64,000 nt of DNA from Mercenaria mercenaria (Eukaryota > Mollusca > Bivalvia > Venerida > Veneridae). The translations under genes and the position numbers were made by a program. Positions 23,217 through 35,272 of the stretch are shown here, in pieces. Numbering within the stretch: the first letter of the stretch is position 1; every line of letters begins with the position of its first letter. Below the pieces are notes generated by a model. The model had not been told where the DNA came from. It made no database searches and saw only the letters and a program-made list of their open reading frames with translations. Location of the stretch: the NCBI RefSeq assembly GCF_021730395.1, contig NC_069378.1:42607001-42671000 (forward strand), given 5' to 3'.

Positions 23217-24560
23217 ATGATGCAGTTGATCAAATTAAACGTTTGTATTCTATTTCTATTGGTTTCAAGTGTTTCCAGCAAGCCAACGGAAGGGTGGAGG
23301 GAAATAAGTGTACTTGCAAAGTCGGCAATATGGGCTGCGTCCAGGACAGCGGACCATCTTGGTGTTAAATACAAAAGCATGTTGAAAGCATACGAAAATA
23401 TAAATGTAAGTAATAACAGAAAATATATATATAAGAAAGAATTTAGGTAATAAGAAAAAGTAACTAATAATATAAAAATAAAAGAAGGGATTTAAATGAT
23501 AAATTGGTTGTCTACCACGTGAAATGCTTGCTCTAAAAATCCTAATACATGCATTAAGCATAGAGGATATTTGTTTGATTCGGTTTAAAATAGAAATATC
23601 TTTCACGAGTGAACTCCAGATGCAATATTTTCCACGAAAGCCATAGCCACAAGTGAAAATGTTAGATACGGTGTTCATGAGTGAAAGATATTTTTATCTT
23701 ATATAGGGAACAAACAATTTTTTTACATCATATTTTGACTATTGCCAATTTTATAGTTTCTTACCAGTAAAAATATGTATTTGATATTCACTGTGAAAAT
23801 GCCAGATATATTTCACTTTAAATTTTCGATAATTTAATGGAAAAAATATAATAATGCGACATATTTGTTTGTTTTGATTTTATTCCTTTCTATCGTGTCA
23901 CAGTGTGTATTTCACATTTTCAGGAACTGCTAAATACCATATCATTTTGTTAAATTAGATTTTTCTAATGCTAAAACAGTATAATGTATATGTAATTGTC
24001 TCTGTCAATTCTAAACATCGTTGTTTAGAATGCATAGCTTGTTTAAAAGGATGATTCGTAAAATACAGAAAACCATTTAATTTTGTATCTTTCGCCCTGT
24101 CATATTCATAAATGATTATCCTTGAGGAAGGATTCCTGCTTATTACGCATATCTTAATTTCATGCATTTTAATACTTTTGATGTTCATATTACAGACAGA
24201 CATAGACACAACCTTCTATTGGGTATTCTTTATAGCAGAATGTGTAGAAGGGAAGGTAAATATACATACTTCTAATTAGTATTTCAGTTTACAAAATATT
24301 CTATTTTATTACAGTCTTTACTGAGAATAAAGAAACCATTTTAATATCATCGTAAAACTTAAGGTAATACATCAGTTCGATAAGTTTTCTACCGGCAATT
24401 ATGGCACGGTAGACTTTAGAAGCTTATCTCAGGGATGCTCGTCACTATTTCACTATATATTTGTTCGTTTTGTTTTCAGCTTCAAGAATGTCAGGGTAAA
24501 TATCTGTCGTCACGTGAAGGTGAAAAGATTATCAATGCAAGTTGTGGCCCTCTTGCATAG
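23217..24560 (+). CDS. Small secreted cystatin-like-layout protein, 109 aa, three exons
   Basis: Exons are 23217-23405, 24196-24255 and 24480-24560, all phase 0, donors GTAAGT and GTAAAT. Two ATGs stand in tandem (23217, 23220); the second aligns with the start of the paralogue at 8393. The signal peptide (VCILFLLVSSVSS) is followed by KPTEGWREIS. Exon 2 encodes DTTFYWVFFIAE plus an extra Cys (ECVEGK). Exon 3 has the family cysteine pair, 17 residues apart, but the usual VLW is replaced by YLS. An odd cysteine in exon 2 could allow a dimer or a different disulfide. Close relative of 8393-9950. It is predicted to be secreted; function unknown. Confidence 0.8.
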
Positions 24561-24701
24561 GGAGGATATGCTAAACATATGTACATTTTTATGTCAACAC
24601 GACAGGGAAATTAACTGATGACAATAAAATTGAAAAAGGAATTTTAAAACATATTTCTGAAATCATAGTTGAAAAGCAACATTTGTAAACTGATTAATCA
24701 T

Positions 24702-24707
24702 AATAAA
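24702..24707 (+). promoter_or_regulatory. Polyadenylation signal AATAAA
   Basis: 142 bp after the stop at 24560; conserved with 10146-10151. Confidence 0.45.
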
Positions 24708-25072
24708 TTTTCAGAATTGTAACGTTTACGAATTTACTTGTAGCTAGTCTGAAACTAATTTCATATCAAAGTTCTGAACAGAAGAAGATTTGTCATAAAT
24801 GGCATAGGCAAGTTCACATAATTTTACACTATGCTGATAATGCATTTTTATTATGAAATAATACATTTCTAAGGCATACATGTATGCACATTTGGCACAG
24901 AGTTTTTTTATGAATCCCATCAATCCCGTTATATTAGACAAGAGTTCTTCAGCCATGTTCGAAATCAAATTGCAAATCAAAACCTTTCTTTTCACAATAC
25001 AGTTTCATCCAACAGCATCAAATTGGAATGATAAGAAGAGAAATCTCTGCAAATAAATATATGCCAGTATCT

Positions 25073-25605
25073 ACTGTTTTGTCTGTCAACCAGCCAACGT
25101 GTAGACCTGATGCGGCCCAACAAAATGAAAAAAAGCCTTATACATTCGTCGCAAACAGCGCCATTATGTCGTTGTGGCGGGACAACATAATGCGATGACG
25201 GAAATAGGAAATATCGATATGTTGTTGTTGTGGGAGCGACTAAAACGACATAAAGACAAACCAAATATTATGAGCGACAAACATGACTTTTGTTTTAATT
25301 TTTTTCATTCGTTGATGCGGGAGAAAAAGAGTGACACAAAAACTGAACAGTAAACTAAAAATATCGTTAAAGCAGCCTAAGATTATATAGAACGATATTT
25401 TCTGTGACACTGTGTCTTTTTTCAATCTACGCCAATCTGACGCCACTTTTATGCCGCCATTATTGGCGTGCGTAGAAATATCGTCTTCTCTTTCTGTCGC
25501 CCTGCAGGTTTTGCAAAGCTGTTTGGATAAGACAAAAGCAAAGAAACAAAACGGAAACTGTCTTTCTGTTGTTCTAGCATGGTCAAAGAAATGAGACAAC
25601 GACGC
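25073..25605. repeat. Interspersed repeat, about 535 bp, copy 2
   Basis: Same orientation and extent as 5820-6357. It directly follows the end of the gene duplication block. Confidence 0.7.
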
Positions 25606-25619
25606 AACGAAAATCAACA

Positions 25620-26407
25620 AAGTACAAGCCATCAAATTAATCGGCATAATCGGACAAGCCAACCGATTCGATTAATCGGATATAATCGGATAATCGGTTA
25701 TTTTAGTTGCATATCTATAAGTTCACTTCACAGTGTATGTTTTATATCATTACTTAACAAATGAACCACACAGAGATTAAATGCCCTATTTTTGTTGTAT
25801 CCCTTCATTAACACGAGTAAGTTAACATGGTTAACAGCATTAAAGTAAAATATTTGTGAAGATAGTAAACTTCAAATCAGGTACTCGTCTTAATTTCACC
25901 AGGGTGCAGACAGACAGTATTAATCCAGTGATATTGTGTCATTAAATTAAAAATTTTGGAGCAAAAAAAGTACTAACGATTTATTAATTCTTAGTAACGA
26001 CTGGAATGTTTTCAATCCCACAACATTAAAAATTGAAAATACTTTTGCTTGCGTAAGTCTTACGGCATGCTATGCATACTGCCATACTAATGTCCAGAGT
26101 TTGGGATGATGGTTTTCCCGGCTTAATTTTGTAAAAGACATATATCTTCCAAAATCTGGGTGATCATAGATGACCTCGAGATCTTTCGAGACGTTGGAGG
26201 AAGCCATTTTATGCAGAAGAGTAGTTTCCCTTGGCGTAATTGCCCCAAAGAACCGTAAATACCAGAAAGAAAAGGGTCAGAAACAACTTAATTATCCATT
26301 TAGGGTGGCAAGTAATTAATCGGTCATAGAAAAGTGAAGTCGGCGATCGCGATCATGAATGCCACGCCGACGATAATCCGATTGTCGCCGATTGTCGGCC
26401 CATCACT
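25620..26407. mobile_element. Possible hAT-like non-autonomous element with ATCGG-rich ends
   Basis: The right end reads …GATTGTCGGCCCATCACT, of which the reversed form AGTGATGGGCCGACAATC is typical of hAT ends. The left end near 25620 (AGTACAAGCCATCAAATTAATCGG) is a weak counterpart, rich in ATCGG. No target duplication could be fixed. Confidence 0.3.
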
Positions 26408-27144
26408 AATCTCCAGTACACTATAGTTTTGTTAAAGTATCATTTCAACACAATCTGTTGTTCAAAGTTGGTATAAGATGCTGACCATATAGCAAAGTTT
26501 ATACCCTGCCGTTTGTCCGAAAGTTAATATCCACATGCCATTTTGCGATCATTTGTCATACAATTTACATCCAAATACTAATAGGTCGTTTGTCATAATG
26601 TTTTTATCCAGGTCCCAACAATCGGTCGTTTGTCAGAAAATATTTAATGCATATACGACCGAAAAGAACTCGAAATAAGAGGATCTATCAACGCTAAATA
26701 ATAAAAGAACGATTTCCCTTTGCATGCTGGCAGGGCGTGGTATATATACGAACAAAAACGGAGCGGTTGTCCACGGAACATACAGACCAAATCTTCATAA
26801 TGAATGTCAGTGAGATTAAGTATCTATTGTTGTTATGATACGATAAGTAGGTGTGTGAAGGACAATAATGGCAGTATACAAGAAGAAGCTGACAAATACA
26901 TTGTTTTATCCACTGGATGAGATCATTTATTCAACAAAGAATGAAATATGAATAGTTGCTCGCCTTTGCCTAAATTAAATGAATGGCGAACATGGGAGCA
27001 TGGTCTATTTATATGGCGTCATTGCGTTAAAAGGCATAGCGGCGCGCTGGAAAAGAAACCAGCAGAAAACAGGCAAATATTTGATAGATATCGTCAAGGA
27101 TGTACTTAAAAATCCCTGGTAACGTGTTAGAATCGGAATGATAC
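26408..27144. other. No supported feature
   Basis: Contains the repeated phrase 'ggtcgtttgtcat/ag' about four times near 26510-26650 (a small degenerate repeat) and nothing else I can name. Confidence 0.4.
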
Positions 27145-27295
27145 ATCGCATTTAGTGATTTGCTCTCGAAAAAAATCGTTGTTTCTCGTTCAGATGCGTA
27201 TTATTATATCACTCGGGCTACGTCCTCGTGATATAATTCCTCCGCATCTGAACTCCAAACAATGATTTTATTCAACGACAAATCACAAACTGAGA
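27145..27295. mobile_element. Palindromic MITE
   Basis: The left arm 'tagtgatttgctctcg…cagatgcgtattattatatca' pairs imperfectly with the right arm 'tgatataattcctccgcatctg…cgacaaatcacaaa'. The centre is CTCGGGCTACGTCCTCG. Non-coding. Confidence 0.65.
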
Positions 27296-27849
27296 TATAT
27301 TATTTCTTAAATAATCGCATTTACAATTCGAAAAATAACAAATACCACGTCACTATTCTAAAAAAGGGTCTATCGAATAAGTCTTTTCTTAGGACACATC
27401 TTATCCCAAGATAAGCATCAACCCGATTGAATGTTTGAGATAAAGAAACAGAAGCAATCAAATACAATATCCATACCCTCGCTCTATGAATTTCGCATTT
27501 ATACATTACGCTATTTATCTTTCCGAGCCGTTTGTAACAAATCGAATGCAAAATAATAATAAAGCGGTGTGTAAGGCCGATGGATGCTCCCCAAAATTAC
27601 TATAGCATAAGGGGCTTCAATTAAGGAGGTTGTGTTCAGGAGAAATGTACCTGTTAGGTGGAAATATAAAAAATGAGAACATGTATCTTATTTGGAAACA
27701 AAAATTCATTGCAGAATAAAGCAGTAGACATGATACTTGAAGCAAATATATACAACATCAAGAAAGAAACTATACTTTTTAAATTAAAATGATTGGATTT
27801 GTAACGTGAATAAATCCATCCAAGCGTTTTCAGGATAGGAGGCATGTTT

Positions 27850-28410
27850 TGGCAAACATTAACAATAATTGCGGGAGATAATTTAAAGATGGGTCTGCAC
27901 GAGTTGTGGTTCTTTAATATTGCCCGGACAAGGTTTAAAAAAGGGTGATAATTAAAAAATGTGACCACTTAGAGTTATGGTCCCTTGTCGCTTTCTCTTA
28001 CTGACCTCTTTCCATATGAAAAGTGTAAAGTCACTATCTTGCATAGTATTCGAGTTATACCCCGTTCAAAATTTATAAAAGGGACATAATTCCAAAATAG
28101 GACCATCTAGAGGTATGGTTCCTTGTCACTGCATTCCCTCTCACTATTATCAAGTCAATACCTTATATAGTGTTCGAGCTTTGCCCTGAACAAGGCTTTA
28201 AAGGGGGGATAATTAAAAAATTGGACCACTAAGAGTTTTGGTTCCTTGTCAATGAATTTCCTGTCAGTGTAATATTATTGTATAATTACAACTTGGTATC
28301 TCAGTTACTTTTTAAATTATCCTCCGGAAAAGAAGTGTGACGAACGGACAGACAGACGAACGGACAAGACGGCGAATAAATGCTCCCCCTTCCGGAGAGC
28401 ATAAAAATGA
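27850..28410. repeat. Tandem repeat of 120-140 bp units with ggacagacgg tail
   Basis: The phrase 'ggaccact/atctaga-gttttggttccttgtc' recurs near 27960, 28100 and 28225, with 'ataattaaaaaatt' before it. It ends with 'gaacggacagacagacgaac' and 'ccggagagcataa'. This is a common bivalve repeat type (from memory). Confidence 0.65.
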
Positions 28411-28670
28411 ATTACCACCAATATACGATATTACGAAAAAAATGATTTAACTAATAAACGAAACACAAATCTAATTCAGACCTAAGTTCGACTCTGTGCA
28501 ACATCACATGAATCAGGATCTTACAAAATCAAAATGGTCGGCTTGAATACAGTCGGTGATATTACTATTGATTAGACTAATCATTGACATATAAATACTA
28601 TAAATTGAATGCTTTAGTTAGTGATAGACCCTACAATTGTCAAAGGTAGAAATACATTAAATAAAGACTA

Positions 28671-29136
28671 GAGAAGTAGGCATAGGAAATAGTGATCTCT
28701 AAGTCCTTCAATTAACCAAATGTGAAATTTATAATAGTTCAGTTTATATCAATAATAGAAGTTTTGATATTTAATTTAAACTTGTGGTCTACAAAGAATG
28801 ACAACTCTTGCCTCAGGCCAATACTTACAAGTAGAGATAAATATTAGTTTACTTCCCTTGCAATTACACAAAAGAATGGAAAATGAAAACGGTTTTAGAC
28901 ACAACAAAAAATTAGGATCTATCCATATGTGTCTGATGTACCCTTTAAAGATTGCTTCATATGTTTTGTCAGCTTACTTATAGTACAAAAAAACCTTTAA
29001 CAAGCGAATAATAAAATGAAATACCACTTAGTATTTTATACCGAAGATAGTATAGTTTTGTATCAAAATGTCACAGTTGAACATTTTTTTTGTAATACAG
29101 GACAAGTAGGATCTCTATTTCCTATGCCTACTTCGG
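28671..29136. mobile_element. Putative MITE with about 28-bp inverted ends
   Basis: GAAGTAGGCATAGGAAATAG at the left is mirrored by CTATTTCCTATGCCTACTTC at the right (29116-29135), with more matching bases on the inner side. The interior of about 410 bp is AT-rich and non-coding. Confidence 0.6.
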
Positions 29137-29500
29137 TGATTCACAGGTAACACTTCCGTATTATTAAAGAATTCACCTGCGATGATCATAAATTGAACCA
29201 TATTCTGTTGCGTATGAACTAACTGTTGTTAGGATTATAAAAGGCTATCATGAAAATGTGTACTTAAAGCTTTTGTAGAGTAATAAAAGCCCCCACCCTC
29301 CCGCACACCCCCAAAAGAAGATTCGTTTTGAAATGAGATGCATAAGTAAAAATATTTGATAACAATGTAATTTTATGCAAATATTTTATGAAAACATAAA
29401 TACTGTCTGCAACAATGACAAATAGACCATGAAGTAAGACAACAATTGAACAAAGCACGTATTACGTAAACGCCAGTCAAGGATGTCAATCAAATGTACA

Positions 29501-29512
29501 TATAAGTATAAA
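29501..29512 (+). promoter_or_regulatory. TATA box of the gene at 29583
   Basis: TATAAGTATAAA; the TATAAA at 29507 is 76 bp upstream of the ATG, within the 63-90 bp range of the family. Confidence 0.5.
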
Positions 29513-29582
29513 CAATCTTTATGATAAGCGACTTAAGAAGTTATCTCTGTTACATTAACACTGTCCCTGATTATAAGCGATA

Positions 29583-32500
29583 ATGCATTTGAGTCCATCA
29601 AATGCTCTTATTTTGTTTGCCCTGGTTTCAAATGTTTTTATTGGGCCTGTGTCATCACAGTGGATAGAAATAGGCACAGAGTTGAGGAGGTCAATTGGAT
29701 CTGCAATTACGATAAGAGACTACTTCCAAATTGAGGGATATATTAGAGTATTTGAAGCATACGAATGGATCAGTGTAAGTAATCTTTTAAAAGTTTATAG
29801 TTTGTTGAAAATGGGCACAGGTAAAAATTAAGATCTGTAAATGATAAAGGATAAGGGAACTGCAAAGTGATCGGCTAAGCTGGCGAGCTGAATAAAGTCA
29901 AGATTTTACAGCAATGGTACTTTTGCATGTTGTATCTTTTCTCTTACAATTACCGTGACACAAGGTTACATTTGAACTGTTAAGCAACCGCCTTATATCA
30001 CAATATTTTGTTTGATCAAATTGCTCAATAGCTAAAGCTCTATATGTGTTTGTCTCTGTCATATTTAGTGAAAACTAATTTCTTTTTAACATGCACAACT
30101 CTCTTAAGAATATATCTAATTATAATTACAGCGATATATTTTTTCGTGGGTGGGGGGGCGGGGTGTGGAGGGTAACTCTATTTTTAACAATATTTCAGTT
30201 ATGTAACGGCGGGCAATAAACTTAACCAGTTTTCCTGGATTTTGTACCAGTACAAACCTGTTCTAAGCAAGTAACTGTCAACTTCCCAACATGAATCAGA
30301 AGTTGAGGACGAATATTTCAGACACAATGTATTTTATCTCACGGAGAACATGCACAGGGACCAGTGAACTATTGTAAACACTTGCAAAGCATTAGGAATG
30401 CATTTATCCAGACAGGTATAAAGATCCACAGATTGTTTGAAAAATGTTATATAATTGTTAATAGTTACTTGAGGGTTTTCAGCTTTAAGTAATGAAAATA
30501 ATGTATTCGTGTGTTGGTTCCTTTAGATTGTAGCTGTATGATGCATAATATGAAGTGCTTTTATTTTTGCGAAAACCTTTACTGCATCAGAAATTTGTTT
30601 TCACCTTTTCTTTAAAGAGATTTTAGCTTCAAAATGAGTTTAGTTATTTCTTTGTGAAACAGTTTTAAGTCAGACTATTATTTTCAGGTGTTGGTCGTTT
30701 CCTAAAAGAGTTAAGCTTTATGATATGAGCCGCATCATGAGAAAACCAACATAGTACATTTGCGACCAGCAAAGATCCAGACCAGCAGTCTGGTCAGGAT
30801 CCATGCTGTTCGCTAACAGTTTATCTAATTGCAACAGACTTTTAAAGGGAACAGCATGGATCCTAACCAGACTGCACTGATGCACAGGCTGGTCTGGATC
30901 CATGCTGGTCGCAAACGCACTATGTTGGTTTTCTCATGGCGAGGCTCATATATCATATTGGCTGGTGTCTGTAAAACATTACTGCATCAGAATAAAAATG
31001 TACAAATTTGACCCTTTCTTAGATTTAAGGTTTATGGTATGCCGCGTGACTGCTGTGATAGAATCATTCCATGATAAATAATATAAAATGTTATAGAATG
31101 CATTTATTGAAGTACTTGTCTGTCAATAATCAATAGCCAGTCAATAAGTATTTAATTACATGATGTCGGAACCATATACCGGTCAATAGCACAAACCATG
31201 GATCAATGTTTTTTATGAGTATGACAGGGCGAAAGATACAAAATTAATATTTTTGTTTGTGATTATATAGCGTGTCAAAATAAACGCGCACCGCTAATAA
31301 ATAAACAAAAGAACATGTTGACAGCATTTCTGGATTATCAGGTGACACGTTTAATCCAGCAAATATTTTGCTCTTCGGTTTTCAGAAGTCAATTTTAGTG
31401 TTAAAATATAAACGGTGCTTTAAAAATCGTCCGGTTTTCAGAATTCGGAAGTTCCGATTTTCAGAGGTTATAAATATATAGAAATAAGAACAGAAAAAAC
31501 GGGACCTAACTTTTGTGCGGTTTTCAAAGATTTCCGGTTTTTAGAAGGTCCGGTTTTTGGAAGTTACACTGTATTGTAATAATTCTTTATATTTCTTGTT
31601 CTAAATAACAGATGGCTCCAGGCACGAACTACTATTGGGTTTCATTTACAGTCGACTCTACGGCTGGAACTGTAAGTATATATACATTCAGTTGGTACAT
31701 TATTTATGATTTCAACTAACGAAATAAAAATGCCTTTTAATTTTTTTTCTGAAAAATAACTATATGTTATCACATGGAACGGCAATTTTTATTTAATCTT
31801 TACAATCCGGTTTAAAGCCTGTCATAAAAATATTTTGATATGAACTTATATTATTATATTTAATTGAGAAATAACAACATTGTATTATATAGAGATTCTG
31901 TAAACTTGTTAATAGTGCCCCGTATTTTAAGAAGAAAGTAAGGGTACGTAGAAATGAGCGGTGTCCGTCCTTCCACCGCCTGTCCGTCCGTCACACTTCA
32001 TGTCCGGTCTTTAACTTTGCAATTCATTAAGGAAATCTGGAATTATTTGGCCCACATATTCCCCATAATTAGAGGACGTGTTGCTCACAATACGTCAGAG
32101 GTCAAGGTCACACTTGAAACTCAAAATAATAGGTCATTTTTGTCGGGCTAATAGTTTTGTTTTGCATGGATAGATGTTCAAGTTAATTGGCACAAACAGT
32201 TACCATAACAAAATGATATGTCGCATGTAAGGCCCAGACCTTGAGGTCAAAAATATTTTGCAGTAATTTGATGTAACTTTTGTACGCATTTACTTGGAAT
32301 AAAATATTTACATAAAGAAGACAATGTGTCTTATGCAATACCCAGAGCCGTCTAGCAAAGGTCAAGGTCACAGGTACCCATGTAAACGTTTTTTCCTTTT
32401 GATGGTACCCCCTTCCCTTTTGTGTGATAAAATACAATACATGTGTTTTTTATCAAAGTTCCAATTAATTTTAAAAATGAAATTATGTTTAAAGTAAAAT

Positions 32501-33559
32501 GATTGGTATTGATAAATATAAAAGAAACAATTAACGATCGTAGATTTCCAGAATGCAAACTCAGGCATTAGTTACAACTTTATTTTATTTATAGGAAATA
32601 CAGCATTATTATGATTGCATTATTAACTGTTACCGGTGTAGTTTTAAAACAAGTTTTATTTGTACCATAAGCATGTTGTCTCTATAAGTCATGCATTTTA
32701 TTTCTTTATCAATTACACTCTTTAATATGAGAAAATATTTCATAACATTTTTATTTCTTCTTTCGAACCAATTTAGAAAGAAGGTCGTATCAAACCTCTT
32801 AAATATAGATAGTAATATCTGAAAGCATTCACCAATTAAATATTCCTACATACGTCTTAATGAACTCTCTAATGTCGGTATATATAAGTATAACTGATAG
32901 GCATTTTAGTATGTTGCCCCTTTACTTTAAAGAGGATATTGCGTTGACTTGCATGTTTTGTGCAAAATGTCCCTAGGTGGGAGACGTTGGTCACTCTTTC
33001 ACAATTTCTTGTTGTCAACTTAATTGAAATAATGTCAAAAGCTGTTGTAATTCTATTGCACATTTATGAAAACATTGGAACTAGGAAACAGGATTTTAAA
33101 AAGTACTGTTCGGTAAAGCCTGTATGAAGTGGGAAAGCCAAATAGTGCTGTATTCATTCTAAAGTTAGACTAAACTGAAATGTTTAATTTGAAAATAAAA
33201 CTGACTGAAATACACCAAGAACCAGGTTTAAGCTGGAGGTTTCTTCAATAGATATTACACTCAGTCGTACACCTCGATTAATATCCCCTCAATTTGTACC
33301 TTGACCATGATGTATATATGATAATATATTCTTTTCTATCCTGTAACTTTCATATACATATCTGTATCAGTTGACGGATTCACACATTTGGACGCATAAT
33401 ATTAATTTGCTTACCATTAACTAAATTAAAACTATTATTATTGTGTGGTGTTTTTTTTTGCAGAGGTATTCATGTGATGGAGACGTTTTATGGGATTTTC
33501 GACCTGCCAGTGGGCTAGTAAGGACTCCGTACAATCCAAGATGTGTTCCAATTTACTAA
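29583..33559 (+). CDS. Small secreted cystatin-like-layout protein, 115 aa, three exons
   Basis: Exons are 29583-29774, 31612-31671 and 33464-33559, phase 0; both donors are GTAAGT and the acceptors are AATAACAG and TTTTTTGCAG. The signal peptide (NALILFALVSNVFIG) is followed by PVSSQWIEIG, so the Gly of the usual Gly-Trp is missing. Exon 2 gives GTNYYWVSFTVDSTAGT, matching the YWVSF strand of 8393. Exon 3 gives RYSCDGDVLWDFRP and a second Cys 22 residues after the first. The exon 3 form DVLWDF is close to DVLWTF of the gene at 52643, so this member links the two subfamilies. Intron 1 holds a SINE fragment, a palindromic MITE and a G-rich tract. AATAAA at 33616-33621. Confidence 0.8.
30146..30173 (+). 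other. G-rich tract in intron 1
   Basis: 'gtgggtgggggggcggggtgtggaggg' has four or more runs of three or more G, able in principle to form a G-quadruplex on the sense strand. Confidence 0.6.
30203..30352 (-). mobile_element. RUDI/V-SINE fragment, reverse strand
   Basis: Reverse complement of the body of the SINE at 2936-3215 (AGCAAGTAACTGTCAACTTC, GACACAATGT, CACGGAGAACATGC). The tRNA head is missing. Confidence 0.75.
30727..30947. mobile_element. Palindromic MITE, about 220 bp
   Basis: Near-perfect foldback: TGAGCC ends, then ATGAGAAAACCAACATAGT and, inside, GGATCCATGCTG/CAGCATGGATCC arms. It sits between TA-rich flanks (TATA on both sides), consistent with a TA target. The family is very common in bivalves, as I recall it. 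Confidence 0.85.
31940..32240. repeat. Bivalve dispersed repeat fragment (GTCCGTCCGTCACACTTC, GTCAAGGTCACA)
   Basis: Contains TCCGTCCGTCACACTT and the phrase 'gaggtcaaggtcacacttga', hallmarks of a repeat seen all through bivalve genomes. The open frames over it are accidental. It lies in intron 2 of the gene at 29583. Confidence 0.55.
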
Positions 33560-33615
33560 AGTTTCACAACAATTTGAATATAGAGATACAACTGTCAATG
33601 TAAACTCTTGACAAA

Positions 33616-33621
33616 AATAAA
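33616..33621 (+). promoter_or_regulatory. Polyadenylation signal AATAAA
   Basis: 57 bp after the stop of the gene at 29583. Confidence 0.55.
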
Positions 33622-33811
33622 GCAATTGTTGTTTAATCATTAACCACTCATAATTACTAGTATACTAATGCAAAAATCCTTTTTGGGTATTCAAGACGAA
33701 AAAATTAATTTTAAAAACACCTCAATGAAAGAAAGTCTAGAATGTATCAAGCCTTTGGCGAACATAGATAACTCAAAATTTACGCTAAATTGAAAACTTT
33801 ACTGCATCAAC

Positions 33812-34160
33812 CTAACCGCTCCGATAGCAAAGTGGACCGCTTCGAGTGCGGGAGGCCGTGGGTTCGCTCCCTTACCGCGTCATACCGGATACCTGAAAAA
33901 TAGTACGACCAGAAATAGATTCCTTGGTGACCACACAGCATCAAGAGGACAGTCCTAAGACTAGTCGGTCCGGTGCCAGTGTAATGTGACTGGATGTGAA
34001 ATCATGTCATGTGTCCAAGCGTAATATTCTAGTAAGCTAAGCACTCTGCTCACGCCTACAAGCAGACGCCTGAAAATAGTGTATGAAAAGACGCTGATCT
34101 CGAACATACACACACACGTAGATGCATGTGTAGTAAACTGCATCATATTCGACGGTACAA
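33812..34160 (+). mobile_element. tRNA-headed SINE (second type)
   Basis: A-box-like GATAGCAAAGTGGACC and B-box GTGGGTTCGCTCCC are spaced as in a tRNA, with the GCGTCATACC continuation. The body includes 'gaggacagtcctaagac'. The 3' end is approximate. Confidence 0.55.
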
Positions 34161-34999
34161 ACTTATTTGTAAAAAGAAGAGTTACTTGAGCCAAAAAAAA
34201 GCACACTTAGCAAGGAAAAATTGCAACTACCCCGCTATACTATATATACTATATTTTATAATTCGGGATTTAATATCATAAGGCAGTTTTTATCTTCTAT
34301 AAACCCTGTATTTTCATATTTCCATGGGACAACCATGAGAAATTATTACATTTGGATTTAAACTTATCAAAGTTTAATTACTGTTAGAAATAAGACATGT
34401 CCTAGCACTGAATTTTATCAGTGTACAGACGAAGTGTTTTAAAAGTTAAAACCTGCTGAATTTTACAGGTGGTATTTGTTTATGAAATAACAAGTAGAAA
34501 GAGAAAGTACAAAACAAATATGTACAAGGGCGGGAAAATCAAACAAAACAACTTGATGACTGTAAACAGCGTGACTTAGATCACTTTTTTCAATAGCAGG
34601 GAATAGAAGTGTGTGACATCAAAATTCTAAAATGGATTCTACTATTTTTCTCCTAAAGTAAACAAGGTTTATGTTAAATTTCTATTTAAAGGCAAATAAA
34701 GCATTGTCCTACCTAATATTAAAACATAAAAACATCTATAAACGTCATAAAATTATGATGGAAAATCTTGATGAAACAATCAGATGAATTATTGTGCATT
34801 GTTTTTGCTCGTTAATATGCGCCTGCGTTACATAATTAGTCTAATGATGATGTACAATGTTAAAAATAATTACCTCATCATTTATTATATAAAAAAAATA
34901 CTGATGAGACCGCACGCTGAAATGTTGATAAAACAAAGCAAACCAACCACATTCATGTCCTCATATCAATTAATAATCTACATGCCGCTTTACACATCC
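34161..34999. other. No supported feature
   Basis: AT-rich spacer before unit B of the duplication. Confidence 0.4.
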
Positions 35000-35212
35000 G
35001 AAACATTTTATTCTGGTCTTAGCAACATGCTAGACATATTAAAAGTTGCCTTAAAAATTGTTATATTATAAATTGCATTAAAATGTTGTTTCCTAATAAA
35101 TGAAGTTCAGCTATATATTGCCATCATGTTGATTTTTGCCTTAAATGTTGAGTTATACTATATGCATTAATACATTGTTCAAAAAAGTAGATTCATGAAA
35201 GGTCAAACAAAA

Positions 35213-35272
35213 TGGTCCGTGGGCCAAGGCCAAAAAAATTGAAAGTCGTAACCCAGAAATTAGGCAAAGGTT
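35213..35272 (+). repeat. Left terminal inverted repeat
   Basis: Pairs with 43741-43810; the outer 14 bases differ at one position and the inner 26-base block is identical. Confidence 0.85.

Larger units (their letters stand above)
22540..25060 (+). repeat. Segmental duplication containing the gene at 23217 (partner 7540-10540)
   Basis: Collinear with 7540-10540 through promoter, exons, introns and 3' flank. The homology ends where the 535-bp repeat begins at 25073. Confidence 0.85.
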
